Shown here: positions 58,630-64,000 of the stretch, piece by piece
Position numbering within the stretch: the stretch's first letter is position 1
How the letters are laid out: every line of letters begins with the position of its first letter
Notes under the pieces: generated by a model
Told to the model about the DNA's origin: nothing
The model's database searches: none
What the model saw: only the letters and a program-made list of their open reading frames with translations
Made by a program: the position numbers and the translations under genes
Assembly (NCBI GenBank): GCA_946409545.1
Contig: CAMJWT010000001.1
Location: 1-64,000, forward strand
Length of the DNA: 64,000 nucleotides
From: RUG12783 sp946409545
GTDB taxonomy: Bacteria > Bacillota_I > Bacilli_A > RF39 > UBA660
Direction: 5' to 3'

Positions 58630-60216
58630 ATGAAAAAAGTTAGATTAAAGAAATTTTATCTTCATCCAGTAACTACATATTTATTGTTAATTATACTAGT
58701 GTTTCTTGTAAGTTTTATATTGCATGTAACTAAATTACAAACAACATATAATATAATTAATATTAATACTTTAAAGGTTGAACAAATAACAAGTGAAGTT
58801 TCTAATTTACTTAGTTTTAATGAGATAAAAAATATTGTTAGTAATACGACAAAAAACTTTGTTAGTTTTGCCCCACTCTGTATGTATTTAGTTGCTGCTA
58901 TTGGTATTGCAGTATGTGAATCTAGTGGATTCTTGGATATGTTATTTAAAAGAGTATTTTCTAAAATACCAAATAAATGGGTTACTTTTTTGATAATATT
59001 AATATCTACTATTTCATCTATTATCAATGAAGTTGGTTTTGTATTATTAATTCCAATTGCTGCCTTAATCTTTAAATCGAAGAAAAGAAATCCAATGGCA
59101 GGTGTTGTAGCAGCCTTTGCAGGAACATCTTTTGGCTATGGAACAACGATTTTCTTTGGTTCAATTGATGCTTTAATGATTCCATATACTAGAATAGCTT
59201 CAAGAATCATTGATCCATCATTCTATGTTAATATGTCTTCTAACCTATTCATTATGATTATTTCGACAATTGTTTTATCAATTGTTGGAACTATTATTAT
59301 GGAAAGAAGAATTATTCCTAATTTAGGTGGTTATAAAGAAAAGAAAGATGAAACAATAGATGATATTGAAGTAATCGAAGAAAAAGAAGTTATTGAACAA
59401 GAAGCTTTAAGTAATGATTTTAAAGAAAAAAGAGGATTTAAGTGGGCTTCTATTGCGGGTATTATTTTAGTTGTTTTCTTTATATATTGTTTAATACCTA
59501 ACCTACCATTATCTGGTATGCTTCTTGATATGACTAAAAATACTTACTTGGAACAAGTCTTTGGAGATAGTTCATATTTCCAAGATGGATTTACTTTCTT
59601 AGTATCAATATTATTCTTAATAATTGGTTTAGTATATGGTATTGGTTCTCATAAGTTTAAGAGTGATAAAGATGTTATTAATGCAACTAATGATTCCTTA
59701 AAGAATATTGGTTACATGGTTGGACTTTTATTTGTAGCATCACAATTTGTTGCCATTTTTAGATATAGTAATATTGGTAATGTTTTAACAGGTATTTTAT
59801 CTAATTTATTAGGTGGTTTCTCATTTGGTGGTATACCATTCTTAATAATTAGTTGTTTGATCTTTATTATAAGTGATTTCTTTGTTACAGGTATTCAAGC
59901 TAAATGGGCGGTTTTTGCTCCAGTAGTAATCCCTACTCTAATGCAGACTAATATTGCTCCTGCTTTTGTTCAGTTTGTAATGAGAGCTTGTGATTCTATA
60001 ATGAATGGTATTAGTCCATTATATGCATATTTTGTTATTTATGTAGGATATATGAATATTTATAATAATAAGCCAAATAAACCTGTTACAATTGGAGAAT
60101 GTATTAGAATAATTTTCCCTTATTTCTTAATTATTACAGCTACTTGGTTGCTACTTTTAATTGGTTGGTATATAATAGGCTTGCCTATTGGACCTGGGGT
60201 TTACCCTACAATATAA
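58630..60216 (+). CDS. AbgT family transporter
   Basis: A 528-residue membrane protein with about 11-12 helices. The AbgT signature is visible: NEVGFVLLIPIAALIFKSKKRNPMAGVVAAFAGTSFGYG, followed by the paired hairpin region and a C-terminal IQAKWAVFAPVVIPTLMQ. Family members take up p-aminobenzoyl-glutamate or export antimetabolites such as sulfonamides. I start at ATG 58630 (MKKVRLKKFYLHPV), with AAGGAG upstream. It is inserted between DUF951 and ychF, genes usually adjacent in Bacilli. A charged loop with DETIDDIEVIEEKEVIEQEA lies in the middle. Confidence 0.82.
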   Translation: MKKVRLKKFYLHPVTTYLLLIILVFLVSFILHVTKLQTTYNIININTLKVEQITSEVSNLLSFNEIKNIVSNTTKNFVSFAPLCMYLVAAIGIAVCESSGFLDMLFKRVFSKIPNKWVTFLIILISTISSIINEVGFVLLIPIAALIFKSKKRNPMAGVVAAFAGTSFGYGTTIFFGSIDALMIPYTRIASRIIDPSFYVNMSSNLFIMIISTIVLSIVGTIIMERRIIPNLGGYKEKKDETIDDIEVIEEKEVIEQEALSNDFKEKRGFKWASIAGIILVVFFIYCLIPNLPLSGMLLDMTKNTYLEQVFGDSSYFQDGFTFLVSILFLIIGLVYGIGSHKFKSDKDVINATNDSLKNIGYMVGLLFVASQFVAIFRYSNIGNVLTGILSNLLGGFSFGGIPFLIISCLIFIISDFFVTGIQAKWAVFAPVVIPTLMQTNIAPAFVQFVMRACDSIMNGISPLYAYFVIYVGYMNIYNNKPNKPVTIGECIRIIFPYFLIITATWLLLLIGWYIIGLPIGPGVYPTI

Positions 60217-60229
60217 TTAAGGAGGTTTT

Positions 60230-61327
60230 ATGAGTTTAAAAGCTGGTATTGTTGGCTTACCTAATGTTGGTAAATCAACATTGTTTAATGCCATTACAAA
60301 ACAAAATATTTTAGCTGCAAATTATCCTTTTGCAACGATTGATCCTAATGTTGGAATAGTAAATGTTCCCGATAAAAGAATCGATGTATTAAATGAAATG
60401 TATAGTCCTGAAAGACTAATTCCTACATCTTTTGAATTTACTGATATCGCTGGTCTTGTTAAGGGAGCTAGTAAAGGTGAAGGACTTGGTAATAAATTCT
60501 TATCACATATTCGTGAAACAGATGCAATATGTGAAGTTGTTAGATGTTTTGATAATCCCGATATTATTCACGTAGAAGGAGCATGTGACCCAATTCGTGA
60601 TATTGAGATTATTAATTTAGAGTTATCTATTGCAGATCTTGAAACAATTAACAATCGTTTAGATAAAGTTAAAAAGAAAGCTATTATGTCAAAAGATAAA
60701 GATGGTATTCTTGAAGTTGAAATTCTTGAAAAAGCAAAGAATGCACTTGAAAAGAATATTCCTCTTCGTATGGTTGAGTTTACTGATGAAGAAAAACAAA
60801 TTATTAAACCTTTTTGCTTTCTTACAATTAAACCTATTATTTATTTAGCAAATGTATCTGAAGATAATTACAATGATGAAAATCCTTATTTTAATCAAGT
60901 ATATGACTATGCTATTAAAGAAGGTAGTAAAGCTATTAAGATATCTGCCAAACTTGAATGTGATTTAGTTGATTATACTGATGAAGAGAAACAAGAAATG
61001 TTTGATATGCTAGGTATTGAAAAATCTGGTCTTGATGAATTAATTCAAGTAACATATGAAATATTAGGTCTTCGTACTTTCTTTACTGTTGGTAAAGATG
61101 AAGTTAGAGCTTGGACTTTTAAAAATGGTATGAACGCTAAAGAATGCGCAGGAGTTATCCACAGTGATTTTGAAAAAGGATTTATTCGAGCTGAAGTAAT
61201 TAGTTATGATGATTTAATAGAATGTGGATCTGAAACAAAAGTTAAAGAAGCAGGCAAATTTCGTCTTGAAGGAAAAGATTATATAATGCAAGATGGAGAT
61301 ATATGTCACTTTAGATTTAATGTATAA
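60230..61327 (+). CDS. ychF: redox-regulated ATPase YchF
   Basis: An Obg-related ATPase that binds ribosomes. The 365 residues have GLPNVGKSTLFNAIT, FTDIAGLVKGASKGEGLG, a coiled-coil insertion, and a TGS domain ending DYIMQDGDICHFRFNV. AAGGAGG precedes the ATG. It ends the operon. Confidence 0.96.
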   Translation: MSLKAGIVGLPNVGKSTLFNAITKQNILAANYPFATIDPNVGIVNVPDKRIDVLNEMYSPERLIPTSFEFTDIAGLVKGASKGEGLGNKFLSHIRETDAICEVVRCFDNPDIIHVEGACDPIRDIEIINLELSIADLETINNRLDKVKKKAIMSKDKDGILEVEILEKAKNALEKNIPLRMVEFTDEEKQIIKPFCFLTIKPIIYLANVSEDNYNDENPYFNQVYDYAIKEGSKAIKISAKLECDLVDYTDEEKQEMFDMLGIEKSGLDELIQVTYEILGLRTFFTVGKDEVRAWTFKNGMNAKECAGVIHSDFEKGFIRAEVISYDDLIECGSETKVKEAGKFRLEGKDYIMQDGDICHFRFNV

Positions 61328-61351
61328 AACACTATAATAGTGTTTTTTTTT
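61326..61351 (+). terminator. terminator of ychF
   Basis: The stem aacactat/atagtgtt (61328-61344) is followed by a T-run. Confidence 0.88.
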
Positions 61352-61416
61352 GTAAAGTGACAAAAATAAAATGACTAGATTATTGAATTAAAGAATTAAA
61401 CTATTGTAGAATGAAA

Positions 61417-61445
61417 TTGATAAGGTAATATGATTATATTATTAT
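61417..61445 (+). promoter_or_regulatory. promoter of the WXG-like gene pair
   Basis: TTGATA (61417-61422), 17 bp, TATTAT (61440-61445). The leader would be only about 12 nt, with GGAGG at once. Confidence 0.7.
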
Positions 61446-61464
61446 TTATGGAGGAATAAAAAAT

Positions 61465-62091
61465 ATGATTACAGGATTTAATCCAAGTGTAGCAGCAAAA
61501 AACATTCGTGATTTTGCTGATCAAGTTGAAGCAGCATATGATCAACTTCAACTAGCTATAGGTGATTTATCTGATGGACTATCTATAAATTGGGGATCAC
61601 CTAAAGCTGTAGAATTTAAAACAAAAATTAAACCATTATTTGATGATTTATTTCAAACAATGAATGATAAAAGTGTAGAGATTCAACACGGAGCATATTC
61701 AGCTTATAATATTGCTGCATCTAGTAATGGTGAAGCAACTATTGCAGATGAAACTAGAGGTTTCTTTGATGCAACAACATTTATGGAACTTTTTGATAAC
61801 ATTGGTGGAAAAGTTGGAATGAATATTAATGTAGTTAGAAATACCCTTCTACCAAACTTTGAACTAGCAATGAAATCAGGAGCTGATATGCTTGATGCAG
61901 TTACTAATAGTATCGCTTTATACGATGCTGGAGATAACCAACAAAGAGCATATTCTACAGGAATTAGTAACATGAAAGAAGCTGTATTAGCAATTCTTGA
62001 AAGTGCAACAAGATTACTAAGAGAAGCTTTAGAGACAGAAGCAGACGTTATTTTCCAAAGTGCTCAAAACGCTGCATCAGTTTTAGGTTAG
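61465..62091 (+). CDS. WXG100-like helical protein, paralogue A
   Basis: A 208-residue helical protein with no signal peptide or membrane helix. The N-terminal half is a helical hairpin with a W-G-containing turn: LAIGDLSDGLSINWGSPKAVEFK, W43-G44 at the position of the W-x-G turn of WXG100 proteins. The C-terminal half is also helical (110-205) and holds SIALYDAGDNQQRAYSTG. The following gene is a full-length paralogue with the same layout. WXG100/LXG proteins are substrates of type VII secretion, often as heterodimers. Secretion is inferred; no EssC, EsaA or EssB is in the window. GGAGG precedes the ATG. Confidence 0.75.
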   Translation: MITGFNPSVAAKNIRDFADQVEAAYDQLQLAIGDLSDGLSINWGSPKAVEFKTKIKPLFDDLFQTMNDKSVEIQHGAYSAYNIAASSNGEATIADETRGFFDATTFMELFDNIGGKVGMNINVVRNTLLPNFELAMKSGADMLDAVTNSIALYDAGDNQQRAYSTGISNMKEAVLAILESATRLLREALETEADVIFQSAQNAASVLG

Positions 62092-62116
62092 GAAGAAAGT
62101 TAGGAGGAAATAGAAT

Positions 62117-62806
62117 ATGGACGAATTTACTGGATATCATCCATTAGTTGCGAAACAACTAATAAAAGAATTTAAAGCAAAGGGAGATGAAATTTATAAT
62201 AAAGTTGCAGCTGCTAATCAAAAAGTAATGAATAGTTTAGCAGACAACTGGTTTTCTCAAAACGCTATAAATTTTGGAACTGAAGAAAAACCATCATTAT
62301 ACGAAGCACAAGCAGAAGTTGAAGTATTGTTTAAAAATACAATTTATCGTTGTGTTACTGCATATAATTTAGTAGCAGCAGCTCATGATGCTGATGCTTT
62401 AGTTGATGATGAATATCCTTCTGAAGAAACAACTGTTGAAAATTATGCACCTCATGGTACTAATGATGTCTTTAATGACTTTAAAAGTATTGGTACAAAA
62501 GATGGAAAAGTCTATACAGGTATGGATACTAAAATAGTTCCTCAATTATTAACGGAATATTCTGAACAAATAAAATCAATTATTCTAAATGATATGGAAT
62601 CTATTCCAATGAATATTGCTTTTTATGACCCAGATGGAGCCCAAGTTCAAGCATTTAATGCTGGAGTAGAAGCTTTAAAAGCAACATTAACTGCAAAGAT
62701 TGACGAAGTATCTAATAAATTAGATGAACACGCTTCTCAAGAACAAGAAATGGTTGAAGTTGGTGCTGAACAAGCTGCAGAAGCTATGGGTGGCGGAACA
62801 GAATAA
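62117..62806 (+). CDS. WXG100-like helical protein, paralogue B
   Basis: A 229-residue helical protein, partner of the previous gene (25 nt apart, AGGAGG before the ATG). Shared anchors with paralogue A: W45 in LADNWFSQNAINFG (A: W43), AYNLVAAAH near 82 (A: AYNIAASSN near 80), and NIAFYDPDGAQVQAFNAGVEALK near 166 (A: SIALYDAGDNQQRAYSTGISNMK near 149). It has an acidic insertion (92-112). It ends in Gln/Glu/Ala-rich QEMVEVGAEQAAEAMGGGTE. The two probably form a heterodimer or a linked secreted pair. Confidence 0.75.
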   Translation: MDEFTGYHPLVAKQLIKEFKAKGDEIYNKVAAANQKVMNSLADNWFSQNAINFGTEEKPSLYEAQAEVEVLFKNTIYRCVTAYNLVAAAHDADALVDDEYPSEETTVENYAPHGTNDVFNDFKSIGTKDGKVYTGMDTKIVPQLLTEYSEQIKSIILNDMESIPMNIAFYDPDGAQVQAFNAGVEALKATLTAKIDEVSNKLDEHASQEQEMVEVGAEQAAEAMGGGTE

Positions 62807-62821
62807 TAGTAAAAAAGATAA

Positions 62822-62857
62822 TAAAAAAATTCATATTATTAAATATGAATTTTTTTA
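62822..62857. terminator. bidirectional terminator between the WXG-like pair and the radical SAM gene
   Basis: AAAAAAATTCATAT ... ATATGAATTTTTTT is symmetric, with A/T runs on both sides, and serves both converging transcripts. Confidence 0.88.
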
Positions 62858-63781
62858 TGTCTTAATTCCTTGATATGAATTACGTCTTACTAATTCTTTA
62901 TCTATTTCATTTAGAACACAGAATTTTTTTAATAACCATTTAGGTTCTATTAATTCTTCTTTTTTAGGATCACCAGTAATTCTATTTATTACAATTTCAG
63001 GACGTAATAATTCTAATTGATCACAAACAATATTAACATACTCTTCTCTCGTTAATACATGAAAATGTTCTTTATTATATAATTCTTCTAGTTTTGTATT
63101 CTTTATAATATGCAGCATATGTATTTTAACCCCTTGAATATCAAGAGAATTAATATATTTGATGGTATTAATCATATCTTCTTTTGTTTCATAAGGAAGA
63201 CCATTTATGATATGAATGATAACGTTAATTCCCCTACTCCTTAGTTTTTTTACCATCAAATCAAATTCTTCTAGTGTTTCTCCCCTATTTATTAGTTCGT
63301 TTGTTTTTTTATTAATTGTTTGAAGACCTAATTCAATATTTAAAAAGGTCTTTTTACTTAACTCTTCTAAATAATTAAGACATTCTTCCGTAATAGCGTC
63401 ACTTCTTGTAGCAATATTTAGCCCTACTACATTGGGTATTTTTAAAGCCTCCTCATACTTTTTCTTTAATGTTTCAACATCTGCATAAGTATTAGTATTA
63501 GCTTGAAAATAAGCAATATACTTTGTATTTTTCCATTTATTATCCATTATTTCTTTTATTTCATAAAATTGTTCTGTTATTGATTTTTTAAGGCTTCCTG
63601 CAAAATCTCCACTACCTAAGGTTGAACAGTAAATACATCCCCCTACTCCCTTAGTTCCATCTTTATTAGGACAAGTAAATCCTCCATTAAGGCTTATCTT
63701 TGCAATTTTACAATTAAATAGATTTTTATAATAATAATCCAATGTATGGTATCTTTTATTAGTATTTGAATATTTAAACAT
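62855..63781 (-). CDS. radical SAM protein, TIGR01212/YtqA-YhcC family
   Basis: A 308-residue radical SAM enzyme. The cluster cysteines are in SLNGGFTCPNKDGTKGVGGCIYCSTLG (C-x10-14-C-x2-C, the long spacing of this family). Later GLQTINKKTNELINRGE and HIINGLPYETKEDMINT match the family. A B. subtilis member (YtqA) is linked to tRNA wobble-uridine modification, as I recall; this fits MnmE/G in the same window, but the role here is inference. It reads against the leading-strand direction. Confidence 0.9.
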   Translation of the reverse strand: MFKYSNTNKRYHTLDYYYKNLFNCKIAKISLNGGFTCPNKDGTKGVGGCIYCSTLGSGDFAGSLKKSITEQFYEIKEIMDNKWKNTKYIAYFQANTNTYADVETLKKKYEEALKIPNVVGLNIATRSDAITEECLNYLEELSKKTFLNIELGLQTINKKTNELINRGETLEEFDLMVKKLRSRGINVIIHIINGLPYETKEDMINTIKYINSLDIQGVKIHMLHIIKNTKLEELYNKEHFHVLTREEYVNIVCDQLELLRPEIVINRITGDPKKEELIEPKWLLKKFCVLNEIDKELVRRNSYQGIKT

Positions 63782-63857
63782 ACTTCCCCTCTTCTATCGA
63801 TTATACACTAAATTAAATAATTCTACTTATTTTTTAATCAATTATCTTTTTTTATGT

Positions 63858-63863
63858 TATAAT
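63858..63863 (+). promoter_or_regulatory. extended -10 promoter of the last gene
   Basis: TGTTATAAT (extended -10, TATAAT at 63858-63863), no good -35. Followed by GAGG before the ATG at 63880. Confidence 0.6.
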
Positions 63864-63879
63864 ATGATAGAGGTACTAT

Positions 63880-64000
63880 ATGAAAAAATATCGCCTAAAA
63901 AAGAAGAATACAGCTATTACCGTTTTCATATTACTGTTGATAATAATAACAATTATTAACCCTTTTGAAAGAAAGGCAAAATCAGATTTAATGAAATTGA
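63880..64000 (+). CDS. N-terminus of an unknown membrane-anchored protein (partial)
   Basis: Forty codons are visible: a basic start (MKKYRLKKKNTAITV), one hydrophobic helix (about 13-27, ITVFILLLIIITIIN), then PFERKAKSDLMKL. This is an N-in membrane anchor or uncleaved signal. It runs off the right edge; the function cannot be told. GAGG six bases before the ATG supports the start. Confidence 0.75.
   Translation, partial: MKKYRLKKKNTAITVFILLLIIITIINPFERKAKSDLMKL

Overview
This window is the replication-origin region of a low-GC, Gram-positive-type bacterium of the class Bacilli. The evidence is a very AT-rich sequence, B. subtilis-like origin synteny, RpoE (delta), a Noc/ParB pair, CdaA/CdaR, a T-box and a ComK homologue. 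UGA is a stop codon: prfB encodes RF2 and has the programmed UGA frameshift, so this is not a UGA=Trp mollicute. TagO and MurA indicate envelope polymer and peptidoglycan synthesis. I would guess an uncultured, host-associated Bacilli lineage, but I cannot place it further from sequence alone. No rRNA, tRNA, IS element, prophage or CRISPR array was seen.

Layout. The origin (oriC) lies at about 47.48-47.89 kb between dnaA and rpmH. It has a cluster of DnaA boxes and a 39-bp pure A/T tract. Transcription diverges from it. Left of oriC nearly everything is on the minus strand: dnaA, dnaN, comK, recF, gyrB, gyrA, SRP RNA, tadA, dnaX, ebfC, recR, holB, ricT, yabB, pth, mfd, a hypothetical gene, T-box-metG, tatD, a 3D-domain gene, two TasA-like genes, spoVG, divIC, tilS, ftsH, a LysM lipoprotein, dusB, an RDD gene, lysS, prfB, cdaA, cdaR, then (past lemA) pduL, rpoE, prfA, prmC, an unknown membrane protein, fba, murA, rpmE, rpiB, a DUF1146-like gene, tagO, a cold-shock gene, hpf and secA (cut by the window edge). 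Right of oriC nearly everything is on the plus strand: rpmH, rnpA, yidC, khpB, mnmE, two small paralogues, mnmG, rsmG, noc, parA, parB, a DUF951 gene, an AbgT-type transporter, ychF and two paralogous WXG100-like genes. A radical SAM gene on the minus strand and the start of a membrane protein close the window. The only genes against the leading-strand pattern are the lemA-like gene (11.5 kb) and the radical SAM gene (62.9 kb).

How the genes work together. The core is replication and segregation: DnaA, the clamp, clamp loader subunits, gyrase, RecF/RecR, ParA/ParB and Noc. Binding sites for ParB/Noc can be read directly. A 16-bp site with a parS centre and NBS-type outer bases (38437-38452) lies 7 bp from a perfect Noc site (38460-38475). 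A second perfect Noc site and a one-mismatch copy lie inside dnaX. Around this core are translation factors (PrfA, PrfB, PrmC, LysS, MetG, TilS, DusB, TadA, MnmE/G, RsmG, Pth), membrane insertion (YidC, KhpB, SRP RNA, SecA) and envelope functions.

The least conventional parts are: the Noc protein with a disordered tail of about 300 residues carrying repeated F-x-x-F-L type motifs; the paired WXG-like proteins; the paired TasA-like surface proteins next to a 3D-domain protein; comK in the slot between dnaN and recF, with a long inverted repeat ending at its ribosome binding site; an orphan membrane protein driven by a promoter with a perfect palindrome over its -35; and a YidC with a large cysteine-containing, charged extracellular head.
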